This document shows, one piece after another, positions 11,901 through 22,363 of a stretch of DNA of 64,000 nucleotides (position 1 is the stretch's first letter; every line of letters starts with the position of its first letter). The stretch is from Chlorella sorokiniana (lineage: Eukaryota > Chlorophyta > Trebouxiophyceae > Chlorellales > Chlorellaceae), in contig CP084611.1 in NCBI GenBank assembly GCA_025917655.1, positions 4,340,001 to 4,404,000 on the forward strand, in the 5' to 3' direction. The translations under genes and the position numbers were made by a program. The notes below the pieces were generated by a model that saw only the letters and a program-made list of their open reading frames with translations, did not search any database and was not told the origin of the DNA.

Positions 11901-13045
11901 TCAACTGCCGCTACAGTCGTGATCTGGGCGTGCTGCAGCTCACCGTCTTTGTGGTGTGCCTGGCGTATGCCAGTGAGTTGTGCAGTTTCCTGCTTGCGTG
12001 GTGGTGGTGGTTTGGGATGGGCGTGGGGAGGTAGGAGCGCATCGGAATGCGCAAGGCGGTCGAGACGGTCAAGGAAGGCAGCGAGTGCTTGCTGGCGTTC
12101 TGCTTGGCTTGTTTGGTATCAGGAGCTACGCGCGACATATCAGCCTGACTCCCAAATCATTCTCGTTGCAGTTGTGAGCCCCCTGATCTTGCCCTTTGGT
12201 CTCCTCTATTTCCTGCTGACGTGGCCGGTGTGGAGATACCAGATGCTGTGAGCCGAGCAGCAGCAACCAGCTGGGCTGCCACTGTGTGCACTTGTTCAAC
12301 GCATGGCTTGCTGGGCGGGCCAACGTGGCTGCCGGCGATCAGCCACTTCAGCCGCCCCACCCCACCCCTTACCCCACCCACCCACCCACCCACAGATACG
12401 TGTACCAAGGGCACTACGACTGCCAGGGCCAGTTCTGGATCTACTGTGCGCACCGCATCGTCATCTGCCTGGGCGTCATGTCCTTTCACCTCAGGCAAGC
12501 TCAGCGCTGGCTGGCCGCCGGCAGGCTGCCGTCTGGCAGGGGCCCCGCCACGCACAGACCGGCAGCCGCCCCCTGCTGCCCCTGCCCCTCCCTCTGCTGC
12601 AGCGCTGCTGGCCACCAAGGGCGCGTACGCGCAGGGCCTCGTCCTCTTCTTCACCACCGTCGGCTTCCTCTGGTGGTTTGACACGTGAGCGCCCCGCCGG
12701 CCGCCGCTGCGGTGCTGCTGCCGCCGCCTCTGCCGCCGGCATGGATGCTCGCTGCTGTCCATGCCCAACCTCACGCACCCCTTGGACTTGCTTCCCACCA
12801 CCTTTGCTGGCCCTCACTCGCTGCAATGCTTCCTGGCCTCTCCCTGTCCCGCCCGGCAGTTACCTTACCATGCGGTACGATAACGTCGTTGACCAGGTGC
12901 CGGCGGTGGGTTACCTGCTGGCCCCCGCGCCCGAGTGGACGACCGCCTGTATGTGCCACCCCCAATGCGTCCGCAAGCCGCGGGATGGAACCCAGAGTGG
13001 GGCAAGGCCTGGACGGGGTACGGTGTGCCGCGATATGGCTTTTGA
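5964..13045 (+). CDS. OSCA/CSC1-like (DUF221 family) osmosensitive cation channel
   Basis: The encoded protein belongs to the OSCA/TMEM63/CSC1 family of mechanically gated, calcium-permeable channels of the plasma membrane. The start at 5964 gives MSTSSNTTEDLSAGD, followed by a first membrane helix (QIVFGLAINSGIGVLCYVGF). The N-terminal block FRVYFNRLVSPFV and WSWLIPVFKLPDGELLESAGLDALV (6376-6540) is diagnostic. Helices follow at 6690-6760 and 7281-7347. The cytosolic domain between helices 2 and 3 is very long: a low-complexity part (7616-8200), the RNP-like FYTVLVVDAPVEEF (8398), PWMWHMPTKLAG, a coiled coil with poly-Gln (9290-9530) and the CFFATFRTAQAA block (9888). The membrane core runs from 10190 (NYAALLRNWMSRGTRPMVVS) to 12900. 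The C-terminus is YVPPPMRPQ...VPRYGF, stop 13043-13045. Two one-base frame breaks (near 6945 and in the C run 12922-12926) interrupt otherwise conserved exons. Confidence 0.9.
9411..9523 (+). repeat. (CAG)n tracts coding poly-Gln
   Basis: Three CAG runs (9411-9431, 9441-9460, 9502-9523) encode poly-Gln within the cytosolic loop of the OSCA-like channel, directly after a predicted coiled coil rich in Glu, Arg, Leu and Ala. Confidence 0.9.
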
Positions 13046-13494
13046 GCGCCTGGCGTCCCGCCGCCGCCAATTCGGCAGCTGCTAACCCTGTCGCACACAC
13101 TGCAAACGCCCTTCCAAAGGAGCCCAAGTTCGCGTCCTTGCCATTTTGCACCTCGACTCCACCCCTCTGCAAAAAGTTGTGAGCTCGAGAGGTTTACAAG
13201 AGCGAATCTTGAGCGGGGAAGAAAGAAGGGGGTCAGTTTTTGGGCAAGATGGGCCCTTGCCAGGACTTGCCAGGATTGTGGCTCCGGCTTGTCTTTCGTG
13301 GATCCTGCCCCTTCTGGTCTTGCTCTGCCCCGAACGGCTGGTGCTGGCCGCAAGGGAAGCCCGCCCTAAGCCACCAGAACGAGTTTGTAGCCCAAAGCCT
13401 GCCTTGGGCACAGCTGACTGCACATGCAGTGAATGGGAGTTGCATTGGACGAGAGGCCGGGTGGCCAGGCGGAGGCCCTGGACGCGGCCCGAGC
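13046..13494. other. Intergenic: 3' flank of OSCA-like gene
   Basis: No gene is evident. The stretch separates the channel stop from the first exon of the next + strand gene. Confidence 0.45.
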
Positions 13495-16397
13495 TATGGG
13501 CCAGCCCCACCACGTCCCAGCAGCGCCTGACGAAGAGGACGAGGGCTACCATGAGGAGGCAAGCTTAGGGAGGGTGCTGCTAGCAGATAGTTGGTAGGCT
13601 GCCCCCAACTCCTGGCCTGGTTGCACCCCGCGACATAAGCCCAGGCTGCGCGACATAAGCCCCTGCTGCGCTCCATGTTATTTGATTGTATGCAGGAACC
13701 ATTTACTCGCGCAGCACGCCGTCTGTGCCAGGATCTGGCAGCGGCGGTGGTGTCGCGGCCAGAGCTCCCGCCTGACGTGGCGGCAGCGCTCGCTGCCCTG
13801 CCAGCCCAGCCCACTGCCGTGTCCCTTGGACTGGCTGAGGGTGAGGGCCCCTGGCTCCTGCACATTCCCGTGATGCATCGGGGACGCGTGGTGTGGTCCT
13901 CAGCGGTGGAAGCGCACGGGGCACTTCAGGAGGGCACCGCGGCGTGGCAGAGCTACAGGGGGCGCCAGCCTGGCGTGGAGCCGCAGCAAGGGTGGCGCAC
14001 CGGGGTTCAGCGACTGGCGCTCCCTGCTGGCATCCAACCCAGAGGCACGCGCGCTGCTCACGGCGCCTCTGGCGGCAGGCGGCGGAGCCTCGTACGCGCT
14101 GGGAGCGCTGACCTTGGCGCTGCGGGTGGAGCCATCGCCTGCTGATGTGGCGGCCTTGCGCCAGCTGGCTGACTGGCTGGCAGGCGCCGTTGTGCACCAC
14201 ACCAAAAGCGTGTGGGAGGTGAGCGACAACCAAGAACCCTTACAGCGGACGTGGTGGGATCTGCGAACTGCCCAGGATCTGTCCTTCTGTCGACGTTTGC
14301 GTCCCTCCTACAGTGCAAGCCCTCGCCTGTGTGCCTCCCCTCTCCCTCCCCCCCAACAATCAACCGCAGGAGTCTCTGGGCTTCCTGCAGCAGGTCATCC
14401 CCGCCGCATCGCACGTCGCATGATGTCCGCCGCTTTTCGATTGGTCCCCTGCCAGCCGCCCCCGCTGCTGAAGCTGCCGCCACACCCCTGGCGGCAGCGG
14501 CAGCAGTGGCACAGCAGGCAGAGCTGCTGGCGCCCCTGGCACGCCAGTCACGGCACCCCTACGCATCAAGGCCCACCGCCATGGGTCGCACAGCAATCTG
14601 GAGCCTGCCACGCCCAGCTCTTGCAGGAATTACGGCAGCTGCGACGCTGGCCTGGGTGCCGGTGGCCCGCAAGACGGCGGACCTGCACTTTCGCCGCTGT
14701 CATTCTGGTCCCCAAAGGCAGGCGGCATCGACCACACACTGCTGGACGCCTCACAGACTGCCACCGTCAGCGCCCGCCATGCGCCAGCTGGCGGGGCGCC
14801 GCTCCCCAGCGGCATCAGGACGCTGCGTCAGAAGGTGTGGGGCATCCCGCTCAGGTTGGGGCTTGCATGCATCCGGTCCAAACCTCAATTGGCTTGCCGT
14901 TCTCGACTGTTCGGTCGCCTTGCCTCCTTTTCTCCGCAGTGGAACCTGGAGTTTGCTGACCCTCAGCTGGAGGAGGGTTTCAAGCTGTGGTTCAATAAGA
15001 TGCAGATGGAGACGGGTGAGCAGCTGCCCCCTGCCATTGTGTGCAGATGCATGTCGTAGCTTCGCACGTGGTTGACCTGCGCTGCTGCCGCAAGCAGCTT
15101 CGAGAGATTTCCCCCTGCACGTCTGTATGATTCTGGCTGCCGCCTGGCCCCCACAGACCTGGCTGTCACGCGGCACATGGTCGTCCTGCTGCTGCTGCTG
15201 CTGGTGGGACTGGCGGTGCGTGGCGGCGCCTGCTGGGGCGACGTGCTGGCTGTTTCGCAAGGTGAATAGGGCGGCATCGAAGCGCAGCGCAGGGCAGGGG
15301 CCGGCTGCAGCAGCGATGCAGGCCCGCTACGCCAGCGATGCATCCACGAGCTACCAGCACAGCGAACATGCAGGATGCCTGCGCTCACGTGTGCCTTTCC
15401 GGGCTCGCCCCCCCCCCTTCCCCACCCTGCAGGCCTGCTGTCGGTGGCAGCCATGGCCGCGCTGCTGATGCTGGACAGCGGCTGGTACGTGGCGCACCGC
15501 TCCACGCTGCTCGCCGGCATGCGCATCGCCTCAGCTGCCATGATGCTGGTCCACGCGCACATGGACCCAGGTGGGTGGGGCCGCCGGGCCCCTCCGCTGT
15601 GCGTGGGTAGACCTGTGTATTTGACATGTCCGGCTAACGCCGTGCTGTGCCGCGGTGAGGCAGTTGTTTGCGGTTTTTCTCTGCACACCATGCAGGGTTC
15701 TATTCGGGCAGCCTGCTGAGGGCGCTGGCTGGCAGCTGCTGCCTCACCCTATTCGTCAACTCCTTCCGCAGCCGCCTGCGCTTCAGGTGGGCGCATCCCC
15801 CTGCGGCTGCCCACCGCCTGCTGCGTAGCACCTCGCGGCACCATGGCTGGGCCCCGACAGAGCAGAGCAGCTGAGCCCACCGAACCGCCCCAACAGTACA
15901 GCGCCTGTTCCGCAGTGGCGCGCCCCCGCGCCGCGCCCCCCGGAGGCTTATCCACGCCAACCCCTCGCGGCGCCTTTATCTCCCCCCCCCTGCTGCTGCA
16001 GCAACCACCTGCTGGTACAGCTGGCCAAGCTCTACCTCTGCGCCACCGCCAACTCCTTTGCGTTTCGGACCCACGCCGCGCCCGCCTCGCCTACCTGCCC
16101 CTGGGCGCCACCTCGACGCTGCAGTTGGCCTGCGCGCTGGTGCCCTCCCTGGTGGTCTACAGACTGGAGGCCGGCCTGCGCAGGTGGGTCCCTCAAAAGC
16201 CACGGCTTGTGCAAGGCACGCACCCGCGCTGTGCACTCGTCAGACCGAAGGTGGCGCTGTGCAACAGACTGGGTGCTGGCAGCTGCGAGGGTTTGGATTC
16301 AACACACTGCCTGCGTGCCTGGCATTGCAGGCGGTTCGTGCACAACCTTCCGGCTGCGACGGCTGCTGCAGCCGACCAAACAGCAGACGGCAGTTGA
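13495..16397 (+). CDS. Orphan protein: soluble N-terminal half plus multi-pass membrane half
   Basis: I do not recognise the family. A plausible first exon at 13495 reads MGQPHHVPAAPDEEDEGYHEE. An Ala/Leu-rich exon follows at about 13697 (EPFTRAARRLCQDLAAAVV) with the motif WLLHIPVMHRGRVVWSS near 13850, faintly like a GAF-type ligand-sensing fold. A further exon carries LRVEPSPADVAALRQLADWLAG (14125). From 14940 onward exons alternate a soluble linker (FADPQLEEGFKLWFNK) with strongly hydrophobic helices: VVLLLLLLVGLAV (15180), LLSVAAMAALLMLDSGW (15433), LAGMRIASAAMMLVHAH (15509), GSLLRALAGSCCLTLFV (15705), LLVQLAKLYLCATANSF (16011) and LGATSTLQLACALVPSLVVY (16101). The last exon reads RRFVHNLPA and stops at 16397. 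A membrane sensor or transporter is possible. Exon chaining is tentative. Confidence 0.5.
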
Positions 16398-17511
16398 TTG
16401 GTCCTTTTGGGCGGCGAGCCCAAGTCGCAGCTGCTGCCCGCAGCTCATCAAGCCTTAGGACCTGCTACACGTGGGTCATGCATGCCTTGAAATAAAATCC
16501 GCCTGTCACAATGCATCATGCCTCGGATGCCGCCAATGTACTGCTTTGCCCCTTCATCGTCGTGCCTCCCTGTTTCTATGGCTTGCCCGCACTTCTTCAG
16601 CACGGCGCCCTCTCCTCGCCGATGAATGCGTCCCACAGCCTCTTTTGCCACGTTTTTGTCAGGAAAACAACGTGTGCTGCTTGAGGCGCATGCCTCCACG
16701 AACTTCCACCTTTCCTAAAGTTTGCTCACCGTCCGTAAAGTTTGCGACTGCACGAGTGCCGGCCATGTATGTTGCGCCCGGACCCCTGTGCACCTGCCTT
16801 TGTGACATCCCTTTGCACCCGTTCTACCCTGCATCCATCCCACCTGCGAGCTTACAGCAAGCCCTTCCTTGGTGCTCCATCTGATCCCTTCAGGACTCCC
16901 TTCCCACGTTAGCGATGTAAGAGAAGCGTGTGTGCGTGGCGGCTGTCGCCGCCAGCACCTGAAAGCTAAGCTGAAGGCGTTTCCGAGCGCTGCACTGCAG
17001 CTACGATTCTGTAGTTTAGTTGGGAGGGCGAGGGCCAGCAAACGGGCCGCAGCTCTGCCTCTAGGCCCGGTGCACAGATTCGTTGAGGGCACTCTGGCGC
17101 CAATCCATGAGCAAAGGCTTGGAATGTCAGGATGGCGGCTTCAATTCGAACAGAATAAATTATCCATAAAGGCCTTTAAAGGGACTCGATGGCTATTCGA
17201 CAACAGGCCTCCTCAGGTAACCAGAGCGTGCACAGGTAACCAGAGCGTGCAGCCGTCGCAGCACTAATGTTTTGCAGGGCATGAGAAGCAAAGTTTTTAT
17301 CACTGAATCCATCCGCCGCCGGCGGCGGCCACGTCGGCCACGTCACGAGAGTCCGCCGCAAGCGTCTGATAAATTTAGCTGAGCTCCTGCAGGCGCTGGT
17401 TGCTCTTTCAATCGTTCTGACAGCATTCTACAAACTCGCATTCTCCCACAGATTACTGCGGAAGGTCTAACCGGCCTCAAAGTCTCGCACGGAGAGCCGG
17501 GTCCTCCTACC
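16398..17511. other. 1.1 kb intergenic stretch without a supported gene
   Basis: Open frames here lack the GC bias and coherent splice pattern of neighbouring exons and encode nothing recognisable. It holds a perfect 19-base tandem duplication (17214-17251) and a GC-rich inverted motif near 17320 (CCGCCGCCGGCGGCGG). Confidence 0.5.
17214..17251 (+). repeat. Perfect 19-bp tandem duplication
   Basis: The 19-base unit starting CAGGTAACCAGAGCG occurs twice head to tail (17214-17232 and 17233-17251) with no mismatch. Confidence 0.9.
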
Positions 17512-18447
17512 ATGGATTTTCTTCCTTATCACTCTTCCTGCATGGTCCAGAACACCGCACAGCAGTCCCCCGCCCCGCGAAAAATGGACGGGGAGGATTC
17601 GCTATTCGTCGACTGCTGGACTTTCTCCTGCAAGGTGCGGCTTGCTGCTCCATCAGGCTTTCATGCCAGAGCAACAGTAGGCATGCCAGGACGTCCGGTC
17701 GTTTGGACCTATAGCCCCCTATGAGCAGCCACATAGCAAGTGACTGTACTCGCCGCCGCCGCCACTCACCCCCGTCTCCCCCTGTCTGCAGGCCCCTCAC
17801 CCTCAGGGGCAGCCACAGACCGCAGTGCCAGCCTGTGGAGACGGCGACCTGATTGCAAGGCTCATGCAGCTGAACATGCTTGCCAGTGCCGCGGCTGAGG
17901 CGCTGCTGGATGCGCGGGCCATGCCCGCCGACGACGCAGCCGCGCTGCTGCAGCTGTGGCCCTGGCTGCTGCGCATCACAGTGGAGGCGCACAGTGCCAG
18001 CAACTGCTCCCCATTCGCGGCACAGGCCAGCATCGTGCTGGCGGAGCGGCCGGGGGCACAGCCCGCGGCCTCGGCCTTCACCTGCCCGGCGCTCGCGACG
18101 GCTCAGCCCCCCACGGCTCCACGCTGCGCTTTGACATGGCGGCGCCGGCGGGGCCGCAGCAGCAGGCCGAGCTGCGGGTGTTTGTGCAGCAGCTGCACCT
18201 GGGTGTGGAGCAGTCGAGCAAGGAGGCGATGGAGGAGGCGCTGAGCGAGATCAGCCGCCTGCCCTCCGCCTGCGAGATGGTGCGCGGCAGCATCGAGGGC
18301 CAGCAGCAGCCCATGCTCAGCCTGCGCTCGCTGCTCATGCGCCGCTCATCCACGCTGAGCAGCGCCGGCAACAGCTGTGCCGACACGCCCCTGCGCTGGA
18401 GCCGCAACAGCGAGGTGGAGCGCGGCGAGGGCGGCGTGGGCCTGTAA
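17512..18447 (+). CDS. Orphan soluble protein, Ala/Leu-rich
   Basis: No family is recognised. The start at 17512 gives MDFLPYHSSCMVQNTAQQS and the first exon ends at a GT donor after WTFSCK (about 17634). The second exon opens after a CAG acceptor near 17793 and encodes a helical, Ala/Leu-rich stretch (IARLMQLNMLASAAAEALL, AAALLQLWPWLLRITVEAH). Near 18085 the frame shifts by one base into STLRFDMAAPAGPQQQAELRV and a helical C-terminal half (FVQQLHLGVEQSSKEAMEEAL) ending with a Ser/Arg-rich tail at 18447. The frame change resembles the homopolymer errors found elsewhere in the window. It could be a lineage-specific protein, or a downstream part of the preceding orphan gene, although 1.1 kb without coding signal separates them. 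Confidence 0.45.
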
Positions 18448-19171
18448 GGAGCTCAGCTCGAGGCGCGCCGCCGCGGCTGCCTGGCGCGCGACAGGGCTCG
18501 CCGGCACCCTGAGCCACCTGAAAAGGCGACCAGGACTTCAATTTTCCAAGCATTCCCTTGGACCCCCGCCTCTGTCACTGCCGAAGCGCCAATTGGCGAG
18601 GAGGGTTGCCCCCAAGGCCGCCCTGGGTTTGAAACATGATCAGCTCTCAACAGCCCTGCCTCCATCCCCTCATATGCCCTCCTATCATGCCCCTCTTTGT
18701 ATGCCCTGTCGCCATCCTTCCTACGCGTATATCCATATCGTTCTTCCCACTTGAGCGCACCGTGGCCTGCAACGGCAGCACCCACACTCTCATCACCCCT
18801 TGGCTCTTCAACCGCATCATGCACGATGCACTGTCTTCCCCATCACATCGCTCGCTCTCATGCCGGGCACACCCTCCCTAACCGTAACCATATACACCAT
18901 ATCCAGTGCCATGCAAAACCTCCAAGCACTTCCCCCAACCGCACGATCTGCCTTCACTTCAGCAGCCTTTGGGCTGACTGCCCACTTTCCTACCAATTAT
19001 GTCACGTGCAATAGTAAAATGGCTCGCATTGATGGCGTCAAACAAGCAGTGCTGGTGTTGCAGATTGGCAAAAGTGTGGTGGGGCTTGCAAAAGCAACAA
19101 AAGTGGCGTGACCCCTCGAACTGCATGCGGGGGCTGAAACCCTGTGCAGCGCACAGCATGTGTGGTGGGTC
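18448..19171. other. Convergent intergenic stretch
   Basis: The stretch lies between the 3' ends of the orphan gene (+) and PSS1 (-). It is less GC-rich than its flanks and no gene or RNA is supported. Confidence 0.5.
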
Positions 19172-22033
19172 TCACTGCGCCTTCTGCCGCGCAGCTGCAG
19201 ACTGGCGGCGGCGCGCGGCTGCCGCAGGGCTTCCAGGCGGGGGCGCCCTGATCCCCAGCACATAGTAGCGCCAGCACCAGGTGCCAAACGCAGCAGCAAA
19301 CACGGCGACAGCGATCGCCCAAGACCACACCACGTGCCGCGGCCAGGGTTGCGGGAACAGCCTGCATGCGAGGGTCATGCAGGGGTGTGTGGTTCATCCC
19401 TTGCGGCCGCGTCCCTCTCCCCCATCATCACCAACTACCATGACGCACACACGCACACCAGCCACAACATCCCATGCCTCACCCTTTTGAGAACTTGATG
19501 CAGATGAGAGTCTCCACAAAGGCGATGGCCATGGCCAGCCAGGCAAAGGTGCCCAGCTTGGTGAAGATGTTGCGCGAATCGCTCTCCAGGAACTCATAGT
19601 ACTCCTGCGGCGGCACGCAGTGTGGCGCGGAGGCAGCGCTCACGTGCTGCCTGGCGTGCCGGCATGCCACGCAGCAGGGACCGGCGGCGAATCCACGGCT
19701 CTCTGGATTGCAGCCGGGCACCGGGTGCAGGCTTGTCTGCGAGCCGCAGCACCCAAAAAACCATGCCTGGCACCCCTCACCTTGATCCCTGGCAGCGCAA
19801 AAGGAAGAGGATGGTGAGGCGGTAGGTGTTGAGGGGATTGATGGGCGGCACCCACAGCAGCGTCTTCAGGAAGAAGTGGTTCACCTCAAACAGCAAGATG
19901 ATGAACACCGGGAAGAAACACTGCAGGGATTGGGTGCAGCAGAGACGGAGGGTGTGCAGATGTATAGACTGGGGGCTGAAGGCGCTCCCTTCTCGACTCA
20001 GCAGCCACGGCTGTGGCGGCCATCGCAGGGAGACAAGTGCAGGGAGCGTCCTCGTGCCTGCAGGAGGCGCTTGGGCGAGCTGAAGACGTGCCAGTCAAAG
20101 TTGTCCCAGGAGTGGGGGTGAACTGCAGCAGGCCGCGCTTGGCCTTTGCCATCAGCGTGGGCTGCTCACTGATGCCCGACCAGTTGTACTGCTTGCTCTT
20201 GAAGTACCGTACCGTCCACATGCCTGCACCATGCGCAGGGGGTGCGGGCCGGTGTGCAGGCTGGCGAGGGCCGCAGGGTGCCGGTGTCAACAACGCGCAC
20301 CACTGCCCCACCCTCTTGCAGCGCCCTGCCGCACGCCAAGCACGCGTGCAGCCATGCCGCAAGCAGCCCCGAAAGGCCCGTCCCGGCGGCAGCAGGCAGC
20401 CCGGCGGCACGGCTTCGGGCGGGCGACGGCGTGGCCAGCGGCGCGTCGCGCCTGTGTAGATGCCGATGGCGTTGCAGATGGCGACATCCAGCAGCCACGA
20501 GTCCCACCAGCACTCGTTGAAGTTGGGCAGCCAGTGCTGCAGCGTCTTCTCACACAGCTCAAAGGCAATGGAGATGCACCAGCTGCGGAGGCGGGTGTGT
20601 TGGGGGCAGGGAAAAGGGGGAGGGGGTGGGGGATGGGGGAAAGCGGGCGGGCGACAGTAAGAGGTAGTCACGCCACAGGCATCCTGGGGTAGGAAAGCAT
20701 CGTGCCAGCAAGCCGCAGGCGTGCAGGTGCTGGTCCATCCCAGCCGCCACCCCCAACAGCAGCAGCAGCAGCAGCAGTCGCTGGCACCCACAGCATGGTG
20801 TAGTTGCGTATGATGAGCGCCTTGCCCCACCAGCCCAGAGTGTGGGCCACCACAAACTCGTCAAACACGGTGTCGTGGATCGTCTGCGCTGGCAGTAGAC
20901 AGGGGATGAGCGCAAGGGCAGACATGGGAAAGGGAGGCAAGCCATGGGCCGAGAGCGGTTGCAGCAAGGAGGCGTGGCTGCCAAGGGCCGGGCATCGGGA
21001 CATGAAGGCACGTGGCCAACATCGTGGCAAGAGCTGCTTAGGAAGCGGCGCTGCCAGGGGCATAGGTTGGCAGCAGAGCCGCCGCCCCCACCTGCCAGTT
21101 GATGCCCTTGCCGGGATGTACAGGGCGCAGTCGCCGCCGTACTGCCGCTCCGGCAGCTCCACGCCCAGCTCAGGGTACAGTTGCTGCAGGGGGCGACATG
21201 TGAGGGCAGGCCTGGGGCAGAGGCTCGACGGAGGGCATGGGCAGCTCTGCGAAATGCCGCACCACGGCATGCGGCAGTCGCATGCAATGCGCCTGGCGCC
21301 AGTTATAGCATCAAGCCTGCAGATATCCCAAAGCCCCATGCATTTCACACCAGGACAGCAGATGTACTTCTACAAACCACCCACCCGCAGGAACAGGCGT
21401 GCGTCGTGCACGCTTTGGAACAGCAGGTAGGTCATGAAGAGCAGGTAGCAGACCATGATGCCGTGCACGAGGCGCCAGACGGCGGGGTGCGGCCGCACCA
21501 TGCAGGTGCTGGGGCCCTGCACCACGGAGTAGCCTGCCAGGCGCAGCCGGGAGGGGGCGGGTGAGGACAAGCCGCCGCGAAGGAGAGCGTGCTGGGTGCC
21601 ACGCCCCAGGCGCCAGGCAGGCGGCAGCTAGTGGCACGCAGGTAATTTAACGAGGGACTTCACGTCTGGAAGAGCCTGACACACCTAGGTAGACCAGCAC
21701 CATGGCCCAGATGCCCCGCTTCGCATTGCTGTAGGCGACATCGGCGGCGACCTCAGGCTCCGCTGGGCGGGGGTCTGGGTGAAAGGGCTGACTGAAGTAG
21801 ACGAGCGCCAGGAGGCCTGCAATTCAACAACATCACTGTTTAGGAGTGTCGAACATGGATAGCGGCGAAGGAAGGGACTAAAAACGATGGACTCGGGATC
21901 CACGCAGGGGCAGCCGGCGGTGCGCACCCAGGACTAAAAACGTCACTGTATGAGGTACATATAAGAATCGGGTTGCTGGGTCATAATGATCATCAGTTCC
22001 CGAACCGCTCCCGTTTTTGCGGCGAGGTCCCAT
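19172..22033 (-). CDS. PSS1: PSS1, base-exchange phosphatidylserine synthase
   Basis: The enzyme swaps serine for the head group of an existing phospholipid in the ER membrane. Ten exons can be chained: 22033-21928, 21816-21685, 21533-21385, 21183-21092, 20883-20792, 20582-20452, 20223-20058, 19920-19781, 19604-19483 and 19361-19172, giving about 440 residues, close to plant PSS1. The start (MGPRRKNGSGSGTDD) leads into a first helix split by intron 1. Hallmarks in order are RPHPAVWRLVHGIMVCYLL, LYPELGVELPERQYGGDC, DTVFDEFVVAHTLGWWGKA, HWLPNFNECWWDSWLLD, WTVRYFKSKQYNWSGISEQP, FEVNHFFLKTLLWVPPINP and a basic C-terminus. Three exons need one extra base (at 21108-21115, 20114-20118 and 19799-19802). 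The introns after exons 6 and 7 begin GC rather than GT. Confidence 0.95.
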
Positions 22034-22363
22034 CGCTTGCCTCCTCCAAGACACCTAGTTCACAGCATCCGATCAACGACTTACACAACATGCAGCGCGG
22101 AGTTACAAGGTGCATGATAGAGGAGGCGCGACACAAAGTGGAAAATGCAGTGCGCCGCCGCCGTCGCGCTGGGCCATTCAAAACCCAGGACAGCACATGC
22201 AATCAATAAGCATGTTATAAGTACACGGGCATGAAGGAGCCATTATATAGCTGTCCAAGTACGATGCCACCAGGTGAAGGCATAGCATTGGGTGTTGTTC
22301 CTATGCTGGGCATTGCCACACAAGCTGGCATTGGTGGCGGTGCGCAGCTGGCAGCGCCTCGCT
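22034..22363 (-). promoter_or_regulatory. PSS1 5' region and glutamate decarboxylase 3' flank
   Basis: The 330 bases between two head-to-tail minus-strand genes must hold the decarboxylase 3' UTR and the PSS1 promoter. Two minus-strand TGTAA motifs (22081-22085 and about 22104-22108) are candidate polyadenylation signals for the decarboxylase. No core promoter element is obvious. Confidence 0.4.

Noticed and set aside
12301-12400. CCCACC-rich runs before many exons as possible regulatory repeats
   Set aside because: They sit just upstream of splice acceptors throughout the window (for example 12350-12392, 43189-43250, 63480-63550) and are best read as pyrimidine tracts of introns.
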